From Deltaproteobacteria bacterium GWA2_55_10 (lineage in GTDB: Bacteria; Desulfobacterota; GWC2-55-46): a DNA stretch of 26,454 nucleotides. Within the stretch, counting starts at the first letter, position 1, and each line of letters begins with the position of its first letter. This document shows positions 6,758 through 14,325 of this stretch, piece after piece. The stretch covers positions 5,716 to 32,169 of the forward strand of contig MGPL01000138.1 in the NCBI GenBank assembly GCA_001797415.1, written 5' to 3'. The notes beneath the pieces were generated by a model that saw only the letters and a program-made list of their open reading frames with translations, searched no databases and was not told the origin of the DNA. A program made the translations under genes and the position numbers.

Positions 6758-7567
6758 ATGGATATAGTACAGGCCCTGGTCCTCGCAGTCATACAGGGCA
6801 TAACCGAATTCCTTCCCATATCATCGACAGCGCACCTCATCCTCGTGCCGCTCTTTACGGGCTGGCCTGACCAGGGGCTCTCTTTCGATGTCGCCCTCAA
6901 TACGGCGACCTGGCTCGCCGTGGTCGTCTATTTCAGGCGAGACATCGTATCCATCTCAAAGGGTTTTTTCAGGACGATAAAGGAGAGGAAGCTCAAGGGC
7001 AACCACGAAGGCCAGCTTGCGTGGATGGCGCTCTTTGCGACCATCCCTGTCGGGCTTGCGGGCATCCTCGCGCACGATTTAGTCGCAAACGATCTCCGTA
7101 CCCTTGAGGTCATCGGCTGGTCTTCCATAATATGGGGCGTCGTGCTCTGGGTCGCTGACCGGAACCCCGGAAAGGTAGATATAAAGGCGATGGGCTGGAA
7201 GGCCGCCATCGCCGTTGGACTTGCCCAGGCAATAGCCCTCATACCGGGCACGAGCCGCTCAGGCATTACGATGACGGCCGGGCTTTTTATGGGCCTCTCA
7301 AGGACAGCCGCCGCCCGCTTTTCTTTTCTACTGGCGATGGTCGTTGGCGCGCTGGCCGGAGCAAAGGAAGGGATCGATATGGTCAAGGCCGGCCTTGACA
7401 CGCCCTGGGCCGCTGTCTTTGTTGGAGCTATTGCCGCCTTTGTCTCGGCATATATCGCGATACACTACTTCATGAAGCTCATCTCGCGCTCCTCGATGGC
7501 GCCGTTCGTTCTCTACAGGATAGCGCTCGGCGCCGTTATCCTTGCTTTCGCCTATGCCAGTATTTGA
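6758..7567 (+). CDS. uppP: Undecaprenyl-diphosphatase (BacA/UppP)
   Basis: This integral inner-membrane enzyme removes phosphate from undecaprenyl pyrophosphate to recycle the lipid carrier for peptidoglycan and O-antigen synthesis, and confers bacitracin tolerance. The 269-residue length is typical. The first catalytic region is QGITEFLPISSTAHL (Gln13, Glu17, His26) and the second is PGTSRSG (163-169) with the essential Arg. About eight hydrophobic helices are visible. The segment FDVALNTATWLAV has Asn-Thr-Ala where many homologues have His-Leu-Gly. AAGGA lies 12 bases ahead of the ATG. The upstream promoter resembles that of pstS (Pho box), which would tie the gene to phosphate starvation. 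It ends in a terminator shared with convergent hemL. Confidence 0.95.
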   Translation: MDIVQALVLAVIQGITEFLPISSTAHLILVPLFTGWPDQGLSFDVALNTATWLAVVVYFRRDIVSISKGFFRTIKERKLKGNHEGQLAWMALFATIPVGLAGILAHDLVANDLRTLEVIGWSSIIWGVVLWVADRNPGKVDIKAMGWKAAIAVGLAQAIALIPGTSRSGITMTAGLFMGLSRTAAARFSFLLAMVVGALAGAKEGIDMVKAGLDTPWAAVFVGAIAAFVSAYIAIHYFMKLISRSSMAPFVLYRIALGAVILAFAYASI

Positions 7568-7578
7568 GATTTATTGAG

Positions 7579-7620
7579 AACTAAAAAGCCCCGCCAATGC
7601 TCCGGCGGGGCTTTTTAGTT
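7579..7620. terminator. Bidirectional terminator between convergent uppP and hemL
   Basis: AACTAAAAAGCCCCGCC (7579-7595) is the exact reverse complement of GGCGGGGCTTTTTAGTT (7604-7620), with an 8-base loop. The 17-bp stem carries a T-run on either strand, so it can end both transcripts. The stop codons lie 11 bases (uppP) and 15 bases (hemL) away. Confidence 0.95.
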
Positions 7621-7635
7621 TCTATATCGTTTACT

Positions 7636-8919
7636 TTACAGCCCTTTCATCGCCTTGTCAGCGGCCTCAAGGGTCTTTGCGATATCTTTGCCGGTGTGCG
7701 CGAGTCCCACGAAGACCGCCTCGAACTGCGAGGGCGGCAGATATATCCCCGCCTTTAGCATCCTGGTGAAGTACTTGCCGAATTTTGCGGTATCAGCGCC
7801 CCTTGCGTCCTTCCAGCTCGCAATCGGCCTCTCTGAGAAGAAGACCGTGAACATCGAGCCTGCCACAGCGGTGCGCACCGGCACTCCGCGCCTCTTTGCT
7901 ATCTCCTCCAGGCCTTCCACGAGGGAGTTCGTGGTCTTGTAGAGCTTCTCGTAAACGGTCTTCCCCTGAAGGAGCTTCAGCGTCTCTATTCCGGCGGTCA
8001 TGGCAAGGGGGTTTCCGGAAAGCGTCCCGGCCTGATAGACCGGGCCTGAGGGCGCGAGCTGCTCCATTATCTTCCTCTTTCCTCCGAAGCCGCCGACAGG
8101 CAGGCCGCCGCCAATGACCTTTCCAAGGCAGGTAAGGTCAGGGTCTATCTTGTATATCTTCTGCGCGCCGCCGTAGCAGAGCCTGAATCCGCTCATTACC
8201 TCGTCCATTATAAGGAGCGCGCCGAATTCCTTGCAGAGCGCCTTGAGGCCTTTAAGGAAGCCCTCTTTGGGGAGCACCACGCCCATATTGCCGGGCACGC
8301 CCTCGACGATGACGCAGGCTATTGCCTTCGGCTTCTTCTCGAATATCGCCCTTACGGACGCAAGGTCGTTATAGGTCGCGTTATAGGTGTGCTTCGCGAG
8401 GTCAGCGACGACTCCCGGGCTGTCCGGAACGCCCAGAGTGGCCGCGCCCGAGCCTGCCTTCACCAGGAGGCTGTCGGAGTGGCCGTGGTAGCAGCCTTCG
8501 AACTTTATGATGCCGTCGCGGCCTGTGTATGCCCTGGCGAGCCTCAATGCGCTCATCGTCGCCTCGGTGCCGGAGCTTACGAACCTGACCATATCCATCG
8601 AGGGAAAGGCCTTTAGCGTATGCTCGGCGAGCGTGACCTCAAGCTCTGTGGGCGCGCCGTAGCTCGTGCCCCTGTCGACCGCCTTTTTTATGGCAGCCGA
8701 CACCTTCGGATGTACATGGCCCAGTATCATCGGCCCCCATGAGCCTATGTAGTCTATATATTCGTTGCCGTCTACGTCGTATATCTTCGAGCCCTTGGCC
8801 CTGGAGATGAAAAGGGGCCCTCCGCCGACCGCCTTGAAAGCCCGTACCGGGCTGTTAACGCCGCCTGGAATGAGCTTCACTGCTTTTTTCAGGATCTGAG
8901 CCGATCTTCCGGTGCCCAT
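7636..8919 (-). CDS. hemL: Glutamate-1-semialdehyde 2,1-aminomutase
   Basis: This PLP enzyme of the C5 tetrapyrrole pathway converts glutamate-1-semialdehyde to 5-aminolevulinate in the cytosol. From the start at 8919 it has 427 residues, the standard length. The N-terminus LIPGGVNSPVRAF is diagnostic. The PLP lysine is Lys267 in CLGKVIGGGLPVGGFGG, and the PLP-pyridine Asp is in LLIMDEVMSGFR (Asp239). The frame is open 30 codons further to 9009, but 8919 is chosen because AAAGGAG lies 8 bases upstream and a TTGACA promoter falls inside the extra stretch. It is divergent from the porin gene. Its presence implies synthesis of ALA from glutamyl-tRNA. Confidence 0.97.
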   Translation of the reverse strand: MGTGRSAQILKKAVKLIPGGVNSPVRAFKAVGGGPLFISRAKGSKIYDVDGNEYIDYIGSWGPMILGHVHPKVSAAIKKAVDRGTSYGAPTELEVTLAEHTLKAFPSMDMVRFVSSGTEATMSALRLARAYTGRDGIIKFEGCYHGHSDSLLVKAGSGAATLGVPDSPGVVADLAKHTYNATYNDLASVRAIFEKKPKAIACVIVEGVPGNMGVVLPKEGFLKGLKALCKEFGALLIMDEVMSGFRLCYGGAQKIYKIDPDLTCLGKVIGGGLPVGGFGGKRKIMEQLAPSGPVYQAGTLSGNPLAMTAGIETLKLLQGKTVYEKLYKTTNSLVEGLEEIAKRRGVPVRTAVAGSMFTVFFSERPIASWKDARGADTAKFGKYFTRMLKAGIYLPPSQFEAVFVGLAHTGKDIAKTLEAADKAMKGL

Positions 8920-8957
8920 CTCGATTTCTCCTTTATAATTGGGTTCTTTGGCCCTAT

Positions 8958-8987
8958 ATCCTACCCGAACGGCTGAATCCGTGTCAA
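8958..8987 (-). promoter_or_regulatory. Promoter of hemL
   Basis: On the minus strand, a consensus TTGACA (8982-8987), an 18-base spacer and TAGGAT (8958-8963). The predicted transcript starts near 8951, giving a leader of about 30 nt that contains the AAAGGAG ribosome-binding site. Confidence 0.65.
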
Positions 8988-9018
8988 CGCCAATTTTATA
9001 ATCAAACATGGGCTTCTA

Positions 9019-9047
9019 TTTACATTCCGCCGTTTTTTGTGCAATAA
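9019..9047 (+). promoter_or_regulatory. Candidate promoter of the porin gene
   Basis: TTTACA (9019-9024), a 17-base spacer and CAATAA (9042-9047, or AATAAT one base on). No CTGTAACA-type Pho repeats are visible in this stretch, unlike upstream of pstS and uppP. Confidence 0.4.
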
Positions 9048-9075
9048 TCCGCCCACAGTTTAAAGGAGGCCCGCT

Positions 9076-10251
9076 ATGAAAAGACAACTGATCTACGCGA
9101 CTGTATTCGCAACACTGGGCATTGCCCTTCCGGGGCTCGCATCCGCCGAGGGCTTCTATTTCGGCGAAGAGACGAAGGGCATTACATTCACACAGGGCGA
9201 CAGCGACCTCACTATCAGGGTAAGATTCCAACCCAGGTTCGATTACGGGGAAATAATCACCAGCAAGGACGGCACTAACTATGAGAGCGACGGAGACCTT
9301 TACCTCCGCAGGGTACGCCTCGAGTTCGCGGGCCGGATCGTCCCCAAAGTAAAGTACAACCTCACCCTTGACGGCGACAGGTGGGACCAGGCCGGCAATT
9401 CAAACAAGGTGTCTGTAAAATATGTTTTCGTCACATGGGAGCCGGACCCTGCCTATTCCTTCTTCTTCGGCAAGCTCAAGCTCCCGTTCTCACGGGACCA
9501 GCTCACCAGCGACTCTACAGGCCTCATGGTAGAGACAGCCGCAGCGGTGGACAACGCCAAAAACATATTCGGGGCAAGCAACGGCTACTTCCAGCCCAAG
9601 ATAGCCGTATTCGGCAAGCTCATGGAGGGGTCAATAGCATACGAGGTCGCGCTTGCCGATGGTTGGCAGAACGGCGAGACCATACAGAACGGCAGGACTG
9701 TGTATAAGGCGCCCCCGCTCGTCGCGGCAAGGGGCGAGCTCTCGCCGCCAGGCTGGGCAGAGCCAAAAAAGCTGGGCTCCCACCTGGGCAAGGGGCAGCA
9801 CCTGGCAGTGGGCCTGAGCTATGCCAGGCAGGGCAGCATAGAGTACCAGGAGAACGGCTTTGAAGAGGACAGGTCGCTGTGGGGCATGGATGTCTCAGGC
9901 CACTTCAAGGGTATAACCGCTCAGGCAGAGTACATAGCCTGGGAGATAGATTCCAGCGAACCAGCAATCGGAGAGACAAAGCCAGAGGGCTGGCATGTGC
10001 AGGCAGGGTACTTCATTGACGGCCTTAATATAGAGCCGACCTTGAGGTACGAGGTCTATGACGAGGACACGAAAGTAGACGAATCAAAGGAGAAGTCCAC
10101 GACGCTTGGAGTGAACTGGTACGGCAAGGGCCACAGCCTCAAGGTCCAAGCCAACTGGGTGCACACCGATTTTGAGGATAACGCAAGCGGCAGGCTCACG
10201 AATGACGATTCGAAAGATGTTATCCAAGTGCAGGGGCAGGTATTTTTCTAG
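9076..10251 (+). CDS. Phosphate-selective porin O/P family outer-membrane protein
   Basis: The 391-residue precursor has a signal peptide, MKRQLIYATVFATLGIALPGLASA, with cleavage likely after Ala24. The mature part alternates short amphipathic strands in beta-barrel style and ends in Phe (VQVQGQVFF), the usual outer-membrane assembly signal. Blocks such as LRRVRLEFAGRIVPKVKYNL and FFFGKLKLPFSRDQLTS are typical of the OprP/OprO family. In Pseudomonas these porins pass phosphate and polyphosphate, but many relatives are not proven to be phosphate-selective. Position directly before pstS supports a phosphate role here. AAGGAGG precedes the ATG with good spacing. It is followed at once by a family A repeat and then a terminator, so it is separate from the pst transcript. 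Confidence 0.88.
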   Translation: MKRQLIYATVFATLGIALPGLASAEGFYFGEETKGITFTQGDSDLTIRVRFQPRFDYGEIITSKDGTNYESDGDLYLRRVRLEFAGRIVPKVKYNLTLDGDRWDQAGNSNKVSVKYVFVTWEPDPAYSFFFGKLKLPFSRDQLTSDSTGLMVETAAAVDNAKNIFGASNGYFQPKIAVFGKLMEGSIAYEVALADGWQNGETIQNGRTVYKAPPLVAARGELSPPGWAEPKKLGSHLGKGQHLAVGLSYARQGSIEYQENGFEEDRSLWGMDVSGHFKGITAQAEYIAWEIDSSEPAIGETKPEGWHVQAGYFIDGLNIEPTLRYEVYDEDTKVDESKEKSTTLGVNWYGKGHSLKVQANWVHTDFEDNASGRLTNDDSKDVIQVQGQVFF

Positions 10252-10374
10252 CAGGCTGCTGAAAAAGTCCATCTGCTTTGTTGGACTCAAAGCTCGTCAC
10301 TGCGACGTACGGAAAGAGTACGCCTCATTCCTCGCTCCTCGACGCCTCGCATATGGAGCTTTTTGAGCAGCCTG
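10252..10374 (+). repeat. Family A imperfect palindromic repeat, copy A1
   Basis: The 123-bp element has terminal inverted repeats: CAGGCTGCTGAAAAAGTCCAT at the left end, and on the complementary strand of the right end CAGGCTGCTCAAAAAGCTCCAT. The core contains GCGACGTACGGAAAGAGTACGC. It starts on the base after the porin stop codon. The copy at 24420-24549 is its reverse complement, with about 85% identity judged by eye. No coding content. Confidence 0.85.
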
Positions 10375-10401
10375 AAGTAGGTGTTTTTCTTAAATAATAT
10401 T

Positions 10402-10428
10402 AGGGGCGGGACATCCCGCCCCTTTTTC
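10402..10428 (+). terminator. Rho-independent terminator after the porin gene
   Basis: AGGGGCGGG (10402-10410), loop ACAT, CCCGCCCCT (10415-10423), then a T-run. It separates the porin transcript from the Pho-controlled pst operon. Confidence 0.9.
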
Positions 10429-10437
10429 TATTTCGAA

Positions 10438-10482
10438 GCTTAACGCTCCTGTAACACTCCTGTAACATTCATCGATTAGAGT
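10438..10482 (+). promoter_or_regulatory. Pho box and promoter of pstS
   Basis: Direct repeats CTGTAACA at 10449 and 10460 are spaced 11 bases apart, with a weaker third unit GCTTAACG at 10438. A -10 box TAGAGT (10477-10482) follows 9 bases after the last repeat. This matches the known PhoB architecture, in which 11-bp-spaced repeats stand in for the -35 element. Expression under phosphate starvation is expected. The phoB/phoR genes are not in the window. Confidence 0.8.
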
Positions 10483-10509
10483 CTAAACAAAAAACAAAAA
10501 GGAAAAAAG

Positions 10510-11547
10510 ATGAAGAAAATAATGATGCTTTTCGCGGCGGTTTTCCTCGCGCTCTCGATCGGCACAGCAAGGGCCGAGCTCATTAACGGGGCAGGGGCCA
10601 CTTTCCCGTACCCGCTCTACTCAAAGTGGGCCTATGAATACGCCAAGAGCACAGGGCTCAAGCTCAACTACCAGTCCATAGGCAGCGGCGGGGGCATAAA
10701 GCAGGTGGCTGCCAAGACGGTCGACTTCGGCGCGTCTGACGCCCCGCTCGGCGCAAAGGACCTTGCCAAGTCCGGCCTCATGCAGTTTCCCATGGCAATA
10801 GGCGGGGTCGTGCCTGTAGTCAATCTGCCGGGTGTAAACCCCGGCCAGCTCAAGCTCACGGGAGATGTCCTTGCCGACATCTATCTTGGCAAGATAACGA
10901 AATGGAACGACCAGCGCATAGCCAGCCTCAACCCCGGAATCAAGCTTCCGGACAACAAGATAACCGTCGTGCACCGCTCGGACGGCAGCGGCACCACCTG
11001 GATATTCACCAACTACCTCGACAAGGTAGCCGCCGACTGGAAAAAGGGCGTGGGCTTCGGCACAGCCGTGAACTGGCCCACGGGCGTGGGCGGCAAGGGT
11101 AACGAGGGCGTTGCCACATACGTAAAGAGGATAAAGAATACCATAGGCTATGTCGAGTACGCCTACGCGACGCAGAATAAGCTCATCCATACCCAGCTCA
11201 AGAACAAGGCCGGGAACTTTGTGGACCCGGCCATCGAGACCTTCTCCGCGGCTGCCGAGAGCGCGGACTGGAAGAACACCCCCGGCTTCGCCGTCGTATT
11301 GACCGACCAGGCAGGTAAGAACGCCTGGCCCATAGCAGGGGCCACTTTCATACTGGTTCAGAAGAACGCGACTGAGTGCGCCAAGGCAAAGGAGGTCTTG
11401 AAGTTCTTTGACTGGGCGTACAGGAATGGCGGCCAGATGGCGACCTCGCTCGAATATGTGCCTATCCCGAAGGCCGTCTACGAAATAATGGAGGCGGCCT
11501 GGACGCGAGAGATAAAGTGCAACTCCCAGCCAATCTGGGGCAAGTAG
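10510..11547 (+). CDS. pstS: Periplasmic phosphate-binding protein PstS
   Basis: This is the solute receptor of the high-affinity phosphate ABC importer. The 345-residue precursor has a signal peptide (MKKIMMLFAAVFLALSIGTARA, cleavage near residue 22). Phosphate-contact motifs are intact: NGAGATFPYPLYSKW, YQSIGSGGGIKQ, VDFGASDAPL and HRSDGSGTTWIFTNYL. There is no lipobox cysteine at the cleavage site, so the protein is soluble and periplasmic, as in enterobacteria. An AAAGGAAAAAAG ribosome-binding site precedes the ATG. It is the first gene of pstS-C-A-B-phoU. A family B repeat lies between its stop codon and pstC and may lower expression of the downstream genes relative to this abundant receptor. 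Confidence 0.97.
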   Translation: MKKIMMLFAAVFLALSIGTARAELINGAGATFPYPLYSKWAYEYAKSTGLKLNYQSIGSGGGIKQVAAKTVDFGASDAPLGAKDLAKSGLMQFPMAIGGVVPVVNLPGVNPGQLKLTGDVLADIYLGKITKWNDQRIASLNPGIKLPDNKITVVHRSDGSGTTWIFTNYLDKVAADWKKGVGFGTAVNWPTGVGGKGNEGVATYVKRIKNTIGYVEYAYATQNKLIHTQLKNKAGNFVDPAIETFSAAAESADWKNTPGFAVVLTDQAGKNAWPIAGATFILVQKNATECAKAKEVLKFFDWAYRNGGQMATSLEYVPIPKAVYEIMEAAWTREIKCNSQPIWGK

Positions 11548-11673
11548 CAGTTTGCTGAAAAAGCAACCTGCTAAGCAATCCATGGATGGATTGCCAAATT
11601 GCGAGACTTGACGAATCCCATTCGGCCAAGTCGTGACTGAAAAGTACAAGATGGACTTTTCAGCATTGTGGAA
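11546..11673. repeat. Family B multi-hairpin repeat, copy B2, inside the pst operon
   Basis: The element starts within the pstS stop codon. It shares the 35-base block CAATCCATGG...GAGACTTG (11576-11610) with copy B1 (2115-2149) without mismatch. A 3' stem, CTGAAAAGT...ACTTTTCAG, is also present. Compared with B1 it lacks one internal stretch that in B1 lies between two AGACTTG direct repeats. It leaves about 105 bases before pstC, in which no clear new promoter is seen. Confidence 0.8.
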
Positions 11674-11779
11674 CGGCTTTTTTCATGGAAAGAGAAAACC
11701 TTTTCGATTAACATCTATGCCGGATGGCTGAAACACTTGAGAAAAAAGAGACCCGTCTTGCGGAAGGCCCGGTAGCGAT

Positions 11780-12715
11780 TTGGACAGCAAAAGATACGAT
11801 TCGGCGAGGATAGGAGACGCGGTCTTCAAGGGCACGGCCTGGTTCTTCGCGGCCTCGGTCATTGCCCTTATGGCGCTTATCTTCGCCGTTCTCTTGAAGG
11901 AGTCCTGGCTGTCGATCAACGCCTTTGGCCTGGGCTTTATCTGGACGAGCACATGGGACCCCGTGGCGATGCAGTTCGGGGCCCTGCCGTCGATTTACGG
12001 CACGATAGTCTCGTCAGCCATAGCCATCGTCATAGCCGTACCAATAAGCATTGGCATCGCCATATTCTTAACGGAGATGGCCCCCAAAAGGCTCAAGGGG
12101 CCAATCGGCGCGGCAATCGAACTGCTGGCCTCGATACCCAGCATCATCTACGGCATGTGGGGCCTCTTCATATTCGCGCCCTTCTTATCAGAGCATGTCG
12201 AGCCGTTCCTCATAGACTATCTCGGCTTCATCCCGCTCTTTACCGGCGCGCCCTTGGGCATTGGCATGCTGCCCGCCGGGTTCATACTCGCCATAATGAT
12301 AATCCCGTTCATATCGTCCGTATCAAGGGACATATTCCAGATGGTCCCTCCCATGCTCAAGGAATCCGGGTACGGCGTCGGCGCGACCAAGTGGGAAGTG
12401 ATAAGGAAGATAGTCCTGCCCTATACGAGGTCCGGCGTAATCGGCGCGGTCATACTTGGCCTGGGCAGGGCATTGGGCGAGACAATGGCGGTTACATTCC
12501 TCATAGGAAACGCGCAGGAGATACACGCGTCATTGCTGGAGCCTGCGACTTCGATTTCCGCGACCCTCGCAAACGAGTTCACCGAGGCGGTAGAGGACCT
12601 CTATCTCTCCAGCCTCGTGGAACTCGGCCTCATACTATTCGTCATAACATTCGTGGTGCTCGGGCTCGCGAAGCTCCTGATATCAAGGTTCTCGTACCAG
12701 GGCGGCAAGTTCTGA
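11780..12715 (+). CDS. pstC: Phosphate ABC transporter permease PstC
   Basis: This is one of the two membrane subunits of the phosphate importer. The 311-residue product has about six transmembrane helices and the permease coupling region EVIRKIVLPYTRSGVIGAVILGLGRALGETMA, with the conserved GRALGETMA loop that contacts PstB. No in-frame ATG or GTG exists between the upstream stop (11738) and the first helix, so the start is most likely the TTG at 11780, with GGAAGG about 12 bases upstream. A competing small frame opening at ATG 11724 (MAETLEKKETRLAEG, 29 codons) overlaps it and has no ribosome-binding site. The stop overlaps the pstA start. Confidence 0.93.
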   Translation: MDSKRYDSARIGDAVFKGTAWFFAASVIALMALIFAVLLKESWLSINAFGLGFIWTSTWDPVAMQFGALPSIYGTIVSSAIAIVIAVPISIGIAIFLTEMAPKRLKGPIGAAIELLASIPSIIYGMWGLFIFAPFLSEHVEPFLIDYLGFIPLFTGAPLGIGMLPAGFILAIMIIPFISSVSRDIFQMVPPMLKESGYGVGATKWEVIRKIVLPYTRSGVIGAVILGLGRALGETMAVTFLIGNAQEIHASLLEPATSISATLANEFTEAVEDLYLSSLVELGLILFVITFVVLGLAKLLISRFSYQGGKF

Positions 12716-13554
12716 TGGATACTCATTACATAAAAAGACAGACTGCCAATTACGCGGCGCTGACCATTTCCGTGCTCTCAGCCGCCTTCGGCATCTTTTT
12801 CCTCTTCTGGATATTGAAAGACGTCTTTGTCTTCGGCTTCAAGGCCATAAACATTGATTTTTTCACGGAGCTCCCCGCGCCCCCGGGTATGGAAGGCGGC
12901 GGGCTTGCCAACGCCATACTCGGCACTCTCATGATAACCGTTCTGGCAACCGCCATAGGCGTGCCCGCTGGCATTATGGCTGGCACATACCTTTCAGAGT
13001 ACGGAAGAAAGAGCAGGATGGCCTCCGTCGTGCGCTTCACCTCTGACATACTCGTCAGCGCGCCTTCGATAGTAATAGGCGTATTCGTTTACGCATTGCT
13101 TGTAAAACCCCTCGGCGGCTTCTCGGCCATAGCGGGCGCGGTCGCGCTTGCCATAATAATGCTGCCGGTCGTCGTAAGGACTTCGGAGGAGATGTTGAAG
13201 CTCGTGCCGGACGCCACGAGGGAGGCCGCCCTTGCGCTTGGCGCCCCGCACTGGAAGGTGACCATTCATGTGGTCTACAGGGGCGCCATCAGGGGCATAG
13301 TCACGGGAGTCATGCTTGCCGTTGCAAGGGTCTCCGGCGAGACGGCGCCCTTGCTCTTTACATCCTTCAATAACGCCTTCTGGAACTTCGACATGACAGA
13401 GCCGACCGCGACGCTTACTGTCACGATATTCAACTACGCAATGGGCCCCTATGACGACTGGCATCAGAAGGCATGGGGAGCGGCGCTTCTGATTACGGTT
13501 GTGGTATTGCTTGTTAACATGATTTCGAGGATAATAGTGAGAGGGAAAGCTTAG
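12715..13554 (+). CDS. pstA: Phosphate ABC transporter permease PstA
   Basis: This is the second permease subunit, 279 residues. The ATG at 12715 shares its A with the pstC stop (TGATG), indicating coupled translation. The frame is open far upstream (to 11953), but that stretch is the +1 shadow of pstC, so 12715 is the true start. About six helices are seen. The coupling loop is visible in TREAALALGAPHWKVTIHVVYRGAIRG and VMLAVARVSGETAPLLFT, where SGETAP is the PstA version of the EAA-type motif. Three bases separate its stop codon from the pstB start. Confidence 0.96.
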   Translation: MDTHYIKRQTANYAALTISVLSAAFGIFFLFWILKDVFVFGFKAINIDFFTELPAPPGMEGGGLANAILGTLMITVLATAIGVPAGIMAGTYLSEYGRKSRMASVVRFTSDILVSAPSIVIGVFVYALLVKPLGGFSAIAGAVALAIIMLPVVVRTSEEMLKLVPDATREAALALGAPHWKVTIHVVYRGAIRGIVTGVMLAVARVSGETAPLLFTSFNNAFWNFDMTEPTATLTVTIFNYAMGPYDDWHQKAWGAALLITVVVLLVNMISRIIVRGKA

Positions 13555-13557
13555 TAG

Positions 13558-14313
13558 ATGAAAGACAAGTTCACGATAAAAGACCTCAACTTCTGGTACG
13601 GCGAGAAGCAGGCATTGAAGAATATAAGCCTGGTCGCGAAGGACAGGAAGGTGACTGCCCTCATCGGCCCTTCGGGCTGCGGCAAGACGACCTTCCTCCG
13701 TTGCCTCAACAGAATGCACGACCTCTACCCGGGCAACCGCTATAAGGGAGAGATACTGCTGGACGGCAGGAACATCCTTGATAAGGGGCTCGACCTCATT
13801 AAGCTCCGCAGCAAGGTCGGCATGGTCTTCCAGAAGCCCACGCCGTTCCCCATGTCGATTTACGAGAACATCGCCTTTGGCTTGAAGCTCATGGGAGTGA
13901 AGAGCAAGAGCGAGATATCGGGCAGGGTGGAGAAGGCCTTGAAGGACTCGGCCCTTTGGGAAGAGATAAAGAACAGGCTTAACGAGCCGGCGCTCTCGCT
14001 CTCCGGCGGCCAGCAGCAGAGGCTCTGCATAGCGAGGGCCGTCGCCGTCGAGCCCGAGGTCATATTGATGGACGAGCCGTGCTCGGCTCTCGACCCCGTA
14101 GCCACGGCCAAGATAGAAGACTTGATGACGGTATTGAAGCAGAGCTATACTGTCATCATAGTCACGCACAACATGCAGCAGGCAGCGAGGGTGTCGGAGT
14201 TTACGGGCTTTTTCATGCTCGGAGAGGTGGTCGAGTTCGACACGACCGAGCGGATATTCACCGCGCCGTCGAATAAGCTTACTGAAGATTACATAACCGG
14301 GCGTTTCGGATAA
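13558..14313 (+). CDS. pstB: Phosphate ABC transporter ATP-binding protein PstB
   Basis: This is the cytoplasmic ATPase subunit, 251 residues, the usual PstB length. Walker A is GPSGCGKT (37-44), the Q-loop is MVFQKPTPFPMSIYENI, the ABC signature is LSGGQ (148-152), Walker B is VILMDEPCSALDP (from 168), and the switch His is His204 in IVTHNMQQAARVS. The PTPFPMSIYEN and RCLNRMHDL segments are characteristic of PstB rather than other ABC ATPases. It works with PstC and PstA, and together with PhoU it signals phosphate sufficiency to the PhoR kinase in well-studied bacteria. Confidence 0.97.
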   Translation: MKDKFTIKDLNFWYGEKQALKNISLVAKDRKVTALIGPSGCGKTTFLRCLNRMHDLYPGNRYKGEILLDGRNILDKGLDLIKLRSKVGMVFQKPTPFPMSIYENIAFGLKLMGVKSKSEISGRVEKALKDSALWEEIKNRLNEPALSLSGGQQQRLCIARAVAVEPEVILMDEPCSALDPVATAKIEDLMTVLKQSYTVIIVTHNMQQAARVSEFTGFFMLGEVVEFDTTERIFTAPSNKLTEDYITGRFG

Positions 14314-14325
14314 ACAGGAGGGTAG

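Noticed and set aside
8920..9009. HemL start at 9009
   Set aside because: A TTGACA promoter lies inside this stretch, and a good ribosome-binding site plus the family-standard length support 8919.
11724..11813. Small frame MAETLEKKETRLAEG overlapping the pstC start
   Set aside because: There is no ribosome-binding site and no domain. It is kept only as an alternative explanation for the odd TTG start of pstC.
11953..12714. Long plus-strand frame joined to the front of PstA
   Set aside because: It is the shifted-frame shadow of pstC. The peptide is Arg/His-rich and unlike a membrane protein, and PstA starts at 12715.
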